Shown in pieces: positions 1 to 9,032 of a DNA stretch of 64,000 nucleotides; position 1 is the stretch's first letter; the number at the start of each line of letters is the position of its first letter. Source of the stretch: Ignavibacteriota bacterium. GTDB taxonomy: Bacteria > Bacteroidota > Ignavibacteria > UBA10030 > SZUA-254. The notes below the pieces were generated by a model. That model did no database searches and was not told the origin of the DNA. It worked only from the letters and a program-made list of their open reading frames with translations. A program made the translations under genes and the position numbers. The stretch spans positions 62,001-126,000 of the forward strand of contig JACREZ010000045.1 in NCBI GenBank assembly GCA_016212665.1, given 5' to 3'.

Positions 1-67
1 TGCTAATCATGCTTCCACCGCCACCATCACCGGAAGGCGCCATTGCAAATAAATCAAATGTGTTCAA
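1..67 (-). CDS. yajC: Preprotein translocase subunit YajC, N-terminus only (cut by window edge)
   Basis: A minus-strand frame opens with TTG at 67-65, preceded by a GGAGAA ribosome binding site at about 71-76, and runs off the window. The visible protein begins (M)NTFDLFAMAPSGDGGGGSM. A short leader with a Met-Ala-Pro and glycine-rich stretch before the single membrane helix is typical of YajC in Bacteroidota and relatives. YajC associates with SecDF at the inner membrane. It follows tgt in the same direction with a 19-bp gap, and tgt-yajC is a very common gene order. The call rests on leader and context, because the membrane helix lies outside the window. Confidence 0.7.
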   Translation of the reverse strand, partial: MNTFDLFAMAPSGDGGGGSMIS

Positions 68-86
68 ATGTTCTCCAAATAAATTG

Positions 87-1226
<1,140 letters not shown>

Positions 1227-1257
1227 TTAACCAAACCCCGTTCAAATTCCAAAGCAC

Positions 1258-1665
1258 TCAATTCGCCACAAGTTTCTTATGGCGTCTCTTCATGAAAAAG
1301 TAAGAAATTCCAACAGCCACAATCGCGCCAATTGCATCGGCAAGCATATCGTATTTATCCAAATGTCTTCCGGGAACGAAACTCTGATGAACTTCATCTG
1401 CAACGCCGTAACTGATTGTGAGCAAGGAAGATAATACAACTCGCTTCCACGTTTTCATCGGTTCTTGTTTGTTTGATTCAAAAGCACGAAAGACCAAAAC
1501 TCCGAGAACGAAAAAGATTCCGATATGCAACAACTTGTCAACGGAAATCAACTCCAACTTTGGCAACCGAACTGATGGAATTGAGGATGCTATAAAAATA
1601 ATGATTGCCCAGACGAACGCCGGAAAACGATAGCGAAAAAAGTGTGAACGAATGAAACCGCTCAG
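1258..1665 (-). CDS. VanZ-like family membrane protein
   Basis: This is a small membrane protein of the VanZ-like family, whose function is mostly unknown. The first ATG/TTG-type start (TTG at 1566) would remove the first membrane helix. The same frame continues upstream without a stop and encodes FRYRFPAFVWAIIIFIASS, the expected first helix, followed by IPSVRLP. The family motif HIGIFFVLGVL and the helix-3 segment YGVADEVHQSFVPGR follow. The upstream region has no ATG. The best candidates are CTG at 1665-1663, which overlaps the nnrDE stop as CTGA and suggests translational coupling, or ATT at 1653-1651. The family call is firm and the exact start is not. Confidence 0.8.
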   Translation of the reverse strand: MSGFIRSHFFRYRFPAFVWAIIIFIASSIPSVRLPKLELISVDKLLHIGIFFVLGVLVFRAFESNKQEPMKTWKRVVLSSLLTISYGVADEVHQSFVPGRHLDKYDMLADAIGAIVAVGISYFFMKRRHKKLVAN

Positions 1666-3272
1666 TGTAACCCCAACTCAACATGCCGAATCGCTTCCGG
1701 TACAAAGGTTTTAATATCTGTTGCCAACAGACTTTTCTCACCATACTTCACTTTTGCAAGGTCTCCCGCTTTTCCATGGAGAAACACGCCGCACCAAGCC
1801 GCTTCATCGGAGGTCATTCCTTGTCCCCACAATCCGGCAATAAGTCCTGCCAACACATCGCCTGAACCCGCCGTCGCCATTCCCGGATTTCCGGTTGAGT
1901 TGATAAATACTTTTCCTTCATGTGTTGCAGTCACTGTCGGTGCGCCTTTGAGGACCAACGTTACTTTGAATTCCTTCGCAACCCTTCGTGCAATTTCAAT
2001 CCGATTCTTCTCTATCTCTTCTGAAGAAAGTTTGATGATTCGGCTTAATTCTCCTGTGTGCGGTGTAAGAATGACTTCTTTTGTTTTTCGTTTCTTCAAA
2101 CATGAAGGATTTTCCGCAATCGCATTCAATCCATCGGCATCAATCAGCATCGGTTTGGTTGATGTTGAAACAAGATGCTGAATCAGTTGTTGTGTTTCCT
2201 GATTTCTCGAAAGCCCGGGACCTAACACCAACATGTCAGCCCACTGAAGAAGCTTTTCAATCTCAGGAAGCGATGATTGGCTTAAACTTCCTTCGTCGGT
2301 TGAATCCAACGGTTCAGTCATAACCTCAGTCAGTTTCTTTGCGAGAATTGAATAAACCGATTTTGGAGTTCCAAGAACAACTGCTCCTGCTCCCACTTTC
2401 ATTGCAGATTCGGAAACCATTGCCGCCGCGCCTGTTAACCCGACTGAACCGGCTAACACGAGTATCTTTCCAACGCTATGTTTATGAACATTGAAAGAAC
2501 GAACCGGTAGTGTTGCCTGAACATCTTTTTGCTCAATGATGTAGGTTTGAAATTTTCCAACGATGGGTAAATCGGTAGGAACACCAATATCCACCACTTC
2601 TAAATGTCCGCCGTAACTTCTTCCTTGATTAAGAGTTAACCCAATCTTCTTGAGCGCCATTGTTACGGTTATATCGGCTTTGAAAGCAACTCCTTCTGCA
2701 ACTCCGTTGTCTGCATTCACTCCTGATGGAATATCAATGCTTACTCTTTTTGCCGGAAGTTCATTCGCCCATTCAACTAATGATTTATACTTCCCGTTTA
2801 ACTCACCTTTGAATCCCGTACCAAAGAGTGCATCAACAATAATGTCGGGTGGTTGGAGCATTTTCATTTTTTTCAAAGAAGAAAATTGAACGACCCCTGA
2901 CCGGGATTTATGGGATTCTCTTGATTTCCTTGATTCGGTTGATTCGCTTGATTTACTTAAAAGTGATTTTAGGATGTTGAAGTTTGTGAGCGGGTCGCCT
3001 TTCAGTTCATTCGGCTTGCATGTAAGAATTACTTCCACTTTTGAACCATGAATCAACAGGTGCCGGGCAACGACGAATCCATCTCCTCCATTATTTCCTT
3101 TCCCGCAGAGAATGTAAACAAGTTTGACGGACAAATCACCAAATTGCTCGTTCATCTTTTGGACAACACCCTTTCCGGCGTTCTCCATCAAGAGCAAACT
3201 TGGGATGTTCAGCCTGTTAATGGCATAGCCATCAAACGAACGCATTTCATCTGAGGTAACGGCACGTTCCAT
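1662..3272 (-). CDS. nnrDE: Bifunctional NAD(P)HX epimerase / ADP-dependent NAD(P)HX dehydratase
   Basis: This enzyme repairs hydrated NADH and NADPH. The N-terminal YjeF_N epimerase domain (about 1-240) has GNNGGDGFVVARHL and DALFGTGFKGE. The C-terminal dehydratase, of ribokinase-like fold (about 260-536), has LIDADGLNAI, LTPHTGELSR and NPGMATAGSGDVLAGLIAG with the catalytic Asp. At 536 residues it is normal for the fusion. Residues 107-126 (Ser/Arg/Glu-rich, SESTESRKSRES) are an oddity: they are encoded by a short-period DNA repeat at 2901-2960 and look like an insertion between two secondary-structure elements of the epimerase domain. The ATG at 3272 lies 1 bp after the nuoN stop. Confidence 0.95.
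   Translation of the reverse strand: MERAVTSDEMRSFDGYAINRLNIPSLLLMENAGKGVVQKMNEQFGDLSVKLVYILCGKGNNGGDGFVVARHLLIHGSKVEVILTCKPNELKGDPLTNFNILKSLLSKSSESTESRKSRESHKSRSGVVQFSSLKKMKMLQPPDIIVDALFGTGFKGELNGKYKSLVEWANELPAKRVSIDIPSGVNADNGVAEGVAFKADITVTMALKKIGLTLNQGRSYGGHLEVVDIGVPTDLPIVGKFQTYIIEQKDVQATLPVRSFNVHKHSVGKILVLAGSVGLTGAAAMVSESAMKVGAGAVVLGTPKSVYSILAKKLTEVMTEPLDSTDEGSLSQSSLPEIEKLLQWADMLVLGPGLSRNQETQQLIQHLVSTSTKPMLIDADGLNAIAENPSCLKKRKTKEVILTPHTGELSRIIKLSSEEIEKNRIEIARRVAKEFKVTLVLKGAPTVTATHEGKVFINSTGNPGMATAGSGDVLAGLIAGLWGQGMTSDEAAWCGVFLHGKAGDLAKVKYGEKSLLATDIKTFVPEAIRHVELGLH
2901..2960. repeat. Short-period (about 9 bp) repeat inside nnrDE
   Basis: Degenerate units of the type TTGATTCGG / TTGATTTCC recur about every 9 bp within the coding sequence and encode a Ser/Arg/Glu-rich loop. 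The frame is kept open. Confidence 0.7.
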
Positions 3273-3273
3273 G

Positions 3274-4695
3274 TCAGAACACGTTGGTAATCGTGTTCAA
3301 TAACGTTGAGGGAAAGATTCCTAATTCAAAAATCATGAAGGCAACAATCGAAAGCATTGCTAAACTCAAGCCGGAAATCCGAGCGGGCGCTTCCATCCCA
3401 CCTTCTTTGAAATACATCATCACGACAATTCGGAGGTAGTAATATGCTCCGATTGCGCTTGTGAGAACTCCGAGAATTGCAAGCCATGTTAGGTCTGCGT
3501 TCACTGCGGCGGCAAAGACGTAATACTTTCCGAGAAATCCGGCAAACGGGGGTAGTCCCGATAGTGCGAACATGAAGACTGCCATCAATGCGGCAAGAAA
3601 TGGTTTCTTGTTTGCAACTCCCGCGTAATCATCAATCGTAAGATTCTTTTCACTCTTTTTTTCAAATAAAGAGATGATGCCGAACGCACCGAGATTCATA
3701 AACGTATAAGCGGCGAGGTAAAACACGACTCCGGTTTTTCCTAATGCGTTTGAGGCGGCAAGTCCGGCAAGCATATATCCTGCATGAGCGACGCTTGAGT
3801 ACGCTAACATTCTTTTAATGTTTGATTGAGAAATCGCAACGATATTTCCGAGAACCATTGAAGCCGCGGCGATAACAGACAAAGCAAGTTTGAAATTCTC
3901 CCCGCCAAACGCCTGATGTGCAAACACGAGGAGGAACGCTGAAAACGCCGCCGCTTTCGCCCCCGTTGACATAAATCCCGAAACGACCGTCGGTGAACCT
4001 TCATACACATCGGGAACCCACATGTGAAACGGAACTGCCGCGACTTTGAACGCGAAGCCAATCATCAATAAACCGAGTCCGGCAAGAAAAATCTTTTGAG
4101 ACATCAAAAGAGAAGCATTTTGAACAATGGTAAAGAGATTCATTGTTCCTGCGCTTCCATAAATGAGTGCGATTCCGTAGAGAATAAATCCGGTTGCAAA
4201 CGCGCCGAGAAGGAAATACTTCATCGCCGATTCATTTGATTTCTGATTCTGACGTAAAAACCCTGCAAGAACATAAAGGCAAATTGACATCAATTCTATT
4301 CCAAGGAAGAGAACGATAAGGTCATTTGCCGCCGCCATCAACATCATACCAAGAACAGCAAACAGGATGAGCAGATAAAACTCACCGAGTCGTTTGTAGG
4401 TCTTTTGTAGATAATCTCTTGATAAAATAATTGTAAACAGCGCTGCAAAGATAAAGAGAACGGCAAAGAGACTTCCGAACCCTCCGACTGAAATCATTCC
4501 GTTAAATGCCACACCACGCCAACTGAGTGTGAAGACCGAAACAGCGCCGCTGACGAGCAAGCCAAGTGTGCTTACCCAAAAACTAATTTTTTCATTATCT
4601 TTGAGGAGCGATTCAATAAGAAGAACAAGAAGCGAGAGAATGGTAACTGATAAAACAGGTAAAATTGATGTGAGTCCGTTGTCCGCAATGTGCAT
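3274..4695 (-). CDS. nuoN: NADH-quinone oxidoreductase subunit N
   Basis: This is an antiporter-like membrane subunit of respiratory complex I. The 473 residues carry about 14 hydrophobic segments, with the family signatures LFLGIELMSICLYVLAGF (conserved Glu) and FKVAAVPFHMWVPDVYEGSP (conserved Lys and the HxW-PDVYEG motif), plus SNIKRMLAYSSVAHAGYML. The ATG at 4695 is used. The gene is first in a minus-strand run nuoN-nnrDE-vanZ-tgt-yajC, and the neighbour upstream is transcribed the other way. The rest of the nuo operon is therefore not adjacent upstream, whereas nuoN usually closes a nuo operon right after nuoM. Confidence 0.96.
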   Translation of the reverse strand: MHIADNGLTSILPVLSVTILSLLVLLIESLLKDNEKISFWVSTLGLLVSGAVSVFTLSWRGVAFNGMISVGGFGSLFAVLFIFAALFTIILSRDYLQKTYKRLGEFYLLILFAVLGMMLMAAANDLIVLFLGIELMSICLYVLAGFLRQNQKSNESAMKYFLLGAFATGFILYGIALIYGSAGTMNLFTIVQNASLLMSQKIFLAGLGLLMIGFAFKVAAVPFHMWVPDVYEGSPTVVSGFMSTGAKAAAFSAFLLVFAHQAFGGENFKLALSVIAAASMVLGNIVAISQSNIKRMLAYSSVAHAGYMLAGLAASNALGKTGVVFYLAAYTFMNLGAFGIISLFEKKSEKNLTIDDYAGVANKKPFLAALMAVFMFALSGLPPFAGFLGKYYVFAAAVNADLTWLAILGVLTSAIGAYYYLRIVVMMYFKEGGMEAPARISGLSLAMLSIVAFMIFELGIFPSTLLNTITNVF

Positions 4696-4793
4696 TTCAA
4701 ATTCAGTGAAATTTCGATTTCTTGGTTATTTTGGCTGAAAAGGTAGGAAAATCTTAGGTAAGAAACAAAGATAATTTTTTCTCGTTCACCCTA

Positions 4794-4822
4794 TTGACTT
4801 TGATTGAGAAATCTCTTATACT
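4794..4822 (+). promoter_or_regulatory. Sigma-70-like promoter candidate
   Basis: TTGACT (4794-4799) and TATACT (4817-4822) are separated by exactly 17 bp. The element points into the plus-strand gene at 4903 and leaves a leader of about 75 nt. It was found by eye; it fits the classical consensus rather than the Bacteroides TAnnTTTG type. Confidence 0.55.
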
Positions 4823-4902
4823 TGCACCGCTCGAAACTCTAATACTGTATATGAGGTTTGAACACCAACATATCGAATCATCCATTTATTAAATAGAAAA
4901 TT

Positions 4903-5481
4903 ATGTCGCTTGTAAATAACGAAGCCAAAAAACTGATTGACGAATATATTGAAGAACTTCCCGATTTCTCACGGGAGATTTGCATTAAACTCCGCGAACT
5001 TATCCACGCAACAGACCCGGATATTGTTGAAGATTGGAAATGGGGACCGAACTTCAATAAGCAGGGAATGATTTGCGGGTTCAGCGCTTTCCGTGAACAT
5101 GTTACGTTCACATTCTTTGAAGGCGCTTCGATGAAAGACCCGAAGAAACTCTTCACCGATGGTCAATCGAACGCGCACAACCGCGGAATAAAGTACAGAA
5201 CTGTTTCCGAGATTGATGAGAAAACAGTCATCAAGTATATTCAGGAAGCGGTTGCTATCAATGCTCAGGGAATAAAGAAGATTGAAAGAACAATCATCAT
5301 CCCGGATGATTTCAAACAGGCAATGAAAATTGCTCACGTGTTGGATAAGTTTGAATCCTCAAACTATACTAACAGAAAAGAATATGTGAATTGGATTGAA
5401 AGTGCAAAGAAACTTGAGACACGGGAATCACGTATTCAAAAGGCAGTTGATAAAATTGCACAAGGAATTAAATTCAGTTAA
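4903..5481 (+). CDS. DUF1801/YdeI-like protein
   Basis: The protein has 192 residues. The N-terminal DUF1801 domain (about 8-115) shows the pattern LRELIHATDPDIVEDWKWGP followed by CGFSAFREHVTFTFFEGA. The C-terminal part (about 120-190) has the YdeI-type helical segment with IIIPDDFKQAMK and YTNRKEYVNWIESAK. The family is soluble, widespread and of unproven function, and proteins of this type are annotated as iron- or stress-related only on weak grounds. A likely promoter lies at 4794-4822. The VOC gene follows 31 bp downstream in the same direction and ends at a strong terminator, so the two probably form one transcript. Confidence 0.85.
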   Translation: MSLVNNEAKKLIDEYIEELPDFSREICIKLRELIHATDPDIVEDWKWGPNFNKQGMICGFSAFREHVTFTFFEGASMKDPKKLFTDGQSNAHNRGIKYRTVSEIDEKTVIKYIQEAVAINAQGIKKIERTIIIPDDFKQAMKIAHVLDKFESSNYTNRKEYVNWIESAKKLETRESRIQKAVDKIAQGIKFS

Positions 5482-5512
5482 CAAATCCTCAAACACTTAA
5501 CAGAAAGAAACA

Positions 5513-5881
5513 ATGAAAAACTACATCAATTGGTTTGAAATTCCAGTAGCGGATTTCGAACGCGCAAAACTGTTCTACGAAACAATCTTCGGCTTCAAGT
5601 TAGAAGCAATGGAAATGATGGGAACGAACATGGCATTCTTCCCCGCCGAACCCGGCGCCGCAAGTGGTTCGCTCTGTAAAGGAGAAAACTATAAACCGAG
5701 TATGGATGGAACACTCGTCTATCTCAATGGCAATCCTGACTTATCGGCAGTGTTGAACAAAGTCGAAGGCGCGGGCGGAAAAGTTATTCTTCCCAAAACC
5801 CAGATTACTCCTGAAATTGGTCACATGGCAATGTTCATTGATTGCGAAGGAAACAAAATCGCCCTTCACTCAAACGGTTAA
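5513..5881 (+). CDS. VOC-family (glyoxalase/bleomycin-resistance fold) protein
   Basis: This 122-residue single-VOC-unit protein begins NWFEIPVADFERAKLFYETIFGF, which is the beta-alpha-beta start of the fold, and ends GHMAMFIDCEGNKIALHS. The family uses a divalent metal or is a non-catalytic binding protein; the substrate cannot be read from sequence. It follows the DUF1801 gene after 31 bp, with an AGAAAG ribosome binding site, and is closed by the terminator at 5890-5920. The pairing with DUF1801 is common in small detoxification-type clusters (inference). Confidence 0.88.
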   Translation: MKNYINWFEIPVADFERAKLFYETIFGFKLEAMEMMGTNMAFFPAEPGAASGSLCKGENYKPSMDGTLVYLNGNPDLSAVLNKVEGAGGKVILPKTQITPEIGHMAMFIDCEGNKIALHSNG

Positions 5882-5889
5882 TTGAAGAT

Positions 5890-5920
5890 GAGTCCGATAT
5901 AACATCGGACTCTTTTTTTT
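5890..5920 (+). terminator. Rho-independent terminator
   Basis: A perfect 9-bp stem (GAGTCCGAT / ATCGGACTC, 5890-5898 and 5904-5912) with a 5-nt loop is followed by eight T (5913-5920). It ends the DUF1801-VOC transcript. The next start codon directly abuts the T run. Confidence 0.93.
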
Positions 5921-6526
5921 ATGCAACGCATTCCCCGCATTCATCTTGCATTTCTTTCTATTTTCTTTCTTACTCTGATTTGGTCGGCAATCAATCCGAA
6001 AGAGTATTTCACGTGGTTGTTAGAAGTCTTTCCTGCGTTGATTGGTATTGCAATTCTCATTTACACCTACAATCGCTTCCGATTCACAAATCTTACCTAT
6101 ACACTCATTCTTCTTCATTCGATGATACTTTTTGTCGGCGGACATTACACCTACGCTGAAGTTCCGTTGTTTGATTGGCTTCGCGATCTGTTTCATCAAA
6201 CAAGAAACAACTACGACAAGGTTGGTCACTTCGCACAGGGATTTGTTCCTGCAATCATCGCACGGGAATTGTTTATTGGATTGAATGTCGTTGTGAAAAA
6301 GGGTTGGCTCTTCTTCCTCGTTACATCAGTCTGTCTTGCAATTAGTGCAGTGTATGAATTTATCGAGTGGCTCGCTGCGCTCCTCACCGGCGAAGCGGCT
6401 GATGCGTTCCTCGGTACGCAGGGATATATTTGGGATACTCAATCGGATATGCTGTATGCTTTTGTTGGAGCGATTGTTGCTCAGTTATTACTCAGTGGAA
6501 CGCACAACAAACTTATCAACAAATAA
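5921..6526 (+). CDS. DUF2238 (YjdF-like) inner-membrane protein
   Basis: The 201-residue multi-span protein has family hallmarks: LLHSMILFVGGHYTYAEVP, DRVGHF-like NNYDKVGHFAQGFVPAI, AVYEFIEWLAALLTGEAADA and GTQGYIWDTQSDMLYAFVGA. Conserved acidic and histidine residues within membrane segments are typical. Function is unknown. The ATG at 5921 follows the terminator T tract with no spacer, so there is no visible ribosome binding site. The gene is either read by rare readthrough, leaderless, or started from a non-canonical codon inside the first helix. Confidence 0.85.
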   Translation: MQRIPRIHLAFLSIFFLTLIWSAINPKEYFTWLLEVFPALIGIAILIYTYNRFRFTNLTYTLILLHSMILFVGGHYTYAEVPLFDWLRDLFHQTRNNYDKVGHFAQGFVPAIIARELFIGLNVVVKKGWLFFLVTSVCLAISAVYEFIEWLAALLTGEAADAFLGTQGYIWDTQSDMLYAFVGAIVAQLLLSGTHNKLINK

Positions 6527-6574
6527 CCATTGAAAGTGATTTGCAATTTTCATTGAATTCCCTTACAATCATCT

Positions 6575-6832
6575 GTGCCTGAGATAAGTCGTTTTTTAGG
6601 AATTGTTATTGCAATCTATTACCGCGAACATGGGAAGCCACATTTTCATGCAGAATACGGTGACTACAGAATCACTGTCGAAATTGAAACAGGAACTGTC
6701 AACGGATATTTTCCACCAAGAGCATTACGACATGTTCTCGAATGGTGTGAATTACACAAACAAGAACTTTTAGACGATTGGAATTTAGCAATACAAAGAA
6801 AACCACTTAAGAAAATTACTCCTTTAGAATAA
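6575..6832 (+). CDS. DUF4160 family protein
   Basis: The 85 residues start with GTG at 6575. The family pattern ISRFLGIVIAIYYREHGKPH and FHAEYGDYRITVEIETG is clear, followed by a basic C-terminal helix. DUF4160 genes are nearly always followed by a DUF2442 gene, as here with 2 bp between stop and start. The pair is often listed near toxin-antitoxin loci, and a RelE-type pair lies 240 bp downstream. The molecular role is unknown. Confidence 0.9.
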   Translation: MPEISRFLGIVIAIYYREHGKPHFHAEYGDYRITVEIETGTVNGYFPPRALRHVLEWCELHKQELLDDWNLAIQRKPLKKITPLE

Positions 6833-6834
6833 AT

Positions 6835-7089
6835 ATGATACCACAAGTTTTACATGCAAAGTATCTTAAAGACTATACAATTTGGATACAGTTCAAAGAT
6901 GGAACGGAAGGTGAAATAGATTTACGTGATGAATTGTGGGGTGAAATGTTTGAACCCTTACTCAACATAGAAGAATTCAAAAAATTTCGTGTTGACCCTG
7001 AACTTGGAACTATAGTTTGGGATAATGGCGCAGACCTTGCACCCGAATTCCTTTACGATAATGTAAATGTTCCATCAGAAGTTTTTTAA
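6835..7089 (+). CDS. DUF2442 family protein
   Basis: The 84 residues contain the DUF2442 core: LKDYTIWIQFKDGTEGEIDL, LRDELWGEMFEPL, then a FRVDPELGTIVWDNGADLAP segment. It is translated 2 bp after the DUF4160 stop, so the genes are coupled. The family has a small beta-rich fold related to NE0471 and no proven biochemical role. The spacer that follows (7090-7327) holds no convincing gene. Confidence 0.92.
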   Translation: MIPQVLHAKYLKDYTIWIQFKDGTEGEIDLRDELWGEMFEPLLNIEEFKKFRVDPELGTIVWDNGADLAPEFLYDNVNVPSEVF

Positions 7090-7327
7090 AGAAATTATAC
7101 ATCACAATTTTATTCCTTGTTTGAATCAACGTAGAATGAATAACCTTTTGTCTCATACTAAATTGCATCTACACAGAAAATGCAGTATGTTCATTCAGAC
7201 AAAATCAATACACAAAAACAAGAGAAATAGACCCGGTCGAATTGCAACGAGAGCAACGCCATGAGTGGAAAAACCGAATTACTCGACAGTAATATTCTTT
7301 TCAATAATTTCAAGGAGAGTAATCTTA

Positions 7328-7567
7328 ATGAGTAGTACAGAATTAAAACATTATATTCACCATCAGGTGGAAACAACTGAAGACGAGGAACTATTATCGT
7401 ACATTAAATCCCTCCTCGACGTTCCTACGCAAAATATCCATCCCGAGTTAATTCTTACAGCAAAACAGTTAGCAAGAATTGATGAAGCAAAAGAACAGCT
7501 TGCCACAGGAAAATCCTATTCAGAAGAAGAAGCGAATTTGGTTGTCCAGCAATGGCTCGAAAAGTAA
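7328..7567 (+). CDS. Antitoxin of a RelE/ParE-type pair
   Basis: The protein has 79 residues. The ATG at 7328 has an AAGGAGAG ribosome binding site at 7313-7320; a longer open frame upstream lacks one. The C-terminal half (QLARIDEAKEQLATGKSYS) is the short helical and extended toxin-binding tail typical of addiction-module proteins encoded before a ParE/RelE toxin. It overlaps the toxin gene by 16 bp, which indicates coupled translation. A DNA-binding motif is not obvious. The functional call rests on position, size and tail. Confidence 0.75.
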   Translation: MSSTELKHYIHHQVETTEDEELLSYIKSLLDVPTQNIHPELILTAKQLARIDEAKEQLATGKSYSEEEANLVVQQWLEK

Positions 7568-7845
7568 TTTGGTCTTCGAATGCATTAGATGACCGGCTGA
7601 ACATTCTTGAGTATTGGTCAACGAGACTTGGTAATAAACTGTATAGTCAAAAATTAGATAAAGAATTTATTGCCCTTTGTCGTTTTCTTTCTCAATTTCC
7701 ATTTATGGGAAGACGATTTCGAGATGAAAATGAACGGTGCTTTGTAAAAGGAAATTATCTTATCGTGTATCAAGTAAGCGATAATGGTATTGAGATTTTA
7801 CATGTTTGGGACACGAGAAGAAATCCTGAAGAGTTAATACTCTAA
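7552..7845 (+). CDS. RelE/ParE-family toxin
   Basis: The 97 residues have the family outline: VIWSSNALDDRLNILEYW at the N-terminus (helix pair), FPFMGRRFRDENERCFVKGNY in the centre, and a C-terminal beta hairpin LIVYQVSDNGIEILHVWDTR with the conserved terminal Arg. Toxins of this fold cleave mRNA on the ribosome or poison gyrase; the sequence does not decide which. It overlaps its antitoxin gene by 16 bp. Confidence 0.85.
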   Translation: MARKVIWSSNALDDRLNILEYWSTRLGNKLYSQKLDKEFIALCRFLSQFPFMGRRFRDENERCFVKGNYLIVYQVSDNGIEILHVWDTRRNPEELIL

Positions 7846-7953
7846 CAATAGTTCGGGATTTCGAACCCATCATCTCGTTTGCTTATTCTCCTCCCTTCCA
7901 CTATCTTTTTTCGTTTTCATACACAATCTTACATTATCTCTGAAAGGTCTTTT

Positions 7954-8016
7954 ATGAAAAAGACAACGCTTGTTATTTTATCATCATTTTTTCTACTCAC
8001 AGTGATTCAGAATTAA
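7954..8016 (+). pseudogene. Orphan secretion leader (20 codons), remnant of a deleted exported-protein gene
   Basis: ATG at 7954, with GAAAGG a few bases upstream, encodes MKKTTLVILSSFFLLTVIQN and then stops. This is a textbook signal peptide (two Lys, hydrophobic core) with no mature part. Directly after it (8036-8095) comes a dispersed-type repeat. The simplest reading is that a gene for an exported protein was cut off behind its leader. It could also be a tiny membrane peptide. Confidence 0.5.
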
Positions 8017-8035
8017 ACATTATGAGTTACTGTGG

Positions 8036-8095
8036 TACTTCCTATCTGTGAACATCCGCGGCTTTTTCCGTAAGTATCCGTGGTGAATTTCTATC
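8036..8095. repeat. Degenerate dispersed repeat (CCGCGG / CCGTGGTGAAT words)
   Basis: ATCCGCGG and ATCCGTGGTGAAT recur about 26 bp apart in the spacer before trmO. The wording resembles repeat fragments scattered over many unrelated bacterial genomes (recalled, not searched). Confidence 0.45.
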
Positions 8096-8099
8096 ACAT

Positions 8100-8894
8100 A
8101 TGAATCTCATCCTCAAACCCATCGGCATCATCCACACGCCGTACAAAGATAAATTCCTGACTCCGCGACAACCGGGAATGGATGAACAACAGGTCGAAGG
8201 TATCATCGAACTCTTTCCTCACCAAAACTTTGAGCAGGCGCTTGAAGACCTTTCCGGCTTTGAACGGATTTGGATTCTCTATTGGTTTCACAAGAACGAA
8301 GATTGGAAACCGAAAGTGCTTCCACCAAGGAGCGGGAAGAAAAAGCGGGGAGTCTTCTCCACTCGCTCTCCGCATCGTCCTAATCCAGTCGGACTTTCTC
8401 TCTGCACATTGTTAGAAATAAACGGACTCACACTCCGCGTTGCCAATCCTGACTTGCTTGATGGAACTCCCATCCTCGACATCAAACCGTACATTCCATA
8501 CGCTGATGCCTTTCCTAATTCCCGTGCAGGTTGGCTCGATGAAGTATCGAAGAAAATAATTGATTATCAAGTAAAATGTAGTTCTCTTGTCAAAGCACAA
8601 GCAGATTGGCTCGAATCGAACTACAACATTTCCTTACTTCCTCAAGCGAGTAAAACACTTTCGCTCGATCCTCTCCCTCATTCGTTTCGTCGGACAAAGC
8701 AACGTGCGGACGGAACTTTAGTTCTTGCAATAAAATCATGGAGAGTTTGCTACACAGTGAATGAGAATATCGTCACCATCGAAAGAATTGAAAGCGGATA
8801 TTCTCTATCGAAACTCATTCAATCAAAGAAAGAGAAAACACCGTTGCATGATGAACAGGCGCATCGGGCATTTCATAAATTGGTGAGTGGATAA
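8100..8894 (+). CDS. trmO: tRNA (N6-threonylcarbamoyladenosine-37-N6)-methyltransferase TrmO
   Basis: The product methylates t6A37 of tRNA-Thr using S-adenosylmethionine. The UPF0066 barrel (about 1-140) shows IGIIHTPYKDKFLTPRQPG, LEDLSGFERIWILYWFH, FSTRSPHRPNPVGLSLC and DGTPILDIKPYIPYAD. A C-terminal domain (about 145-264) resembling that of E. coli TrmO follows and contains LDPLPHSFRRTKQRADGT. At 264 residues it is slightly longer than the E. coli enzyme. No partner gene is adjacent. Confidence 0.93.
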   Translation: MNLILKPIGIIHTPYKDKFLTPRQPGMDEQQVEGIIELFPHQNFEQALEDLSGFERIWILYWFHKNEDWKPKVLPPRSGKKKRGVFSTRSPHRPNPVGLSLCTLLEINGLTLRVANPDLLDGTPILDIKPYIPYADAFPNSRAGWLDEVSKKIIDYQVKCSSLVKAQADWLESNYNISLLPQASKTLSLDPLPHSFRRTKQRADGTLVLAIKSWRVCYTVNENIVTIERIESGYSLSKLIQSKKEKTPLHDEQAHRAFHKLVSG

Positions 8895-8980
8895 TTGGTG
8901 AGTGGTTAGTGGTTAGTTGTTAGTTGTCATTAGTCATTCGTCATTGGGAACTCGACTCCACAACTCCAATACTCCAAATA
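8895..8980. repeat. STRR-like heptanucleotide array followed by octanucleotide array
   Basis: From about 8895 to 8947 the sequence parses into 7-bp units: TTAGTGG, TTAGTTG, TTAGTTG, TCATTAG, TCATTCG, TCATTGG. From 8955 to 8978 it parses into 8-bp units ACTCCACA, ACTCCAAT, ACTCCAAA. No gene is present in this spacer. The 15-mer at 8933-8947 recurs inverted inside a coding region at 34655-34669. Confidence 0.85.
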
Positions 8981-9032
8981 CCGTTATTTCTTAATCCTAA
9001 ATCAAAATTCAGAAAATAGTGCGTGGTTAATC

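Noticed and set aside
7262-7333. Mini-frame starting MSGKTELLDSNILF, reminiscent of a PIN-domain start
   Set aside because: Only 24 codons, no further PIN motif, and it overlaps the antitoxin ribosome binding site.
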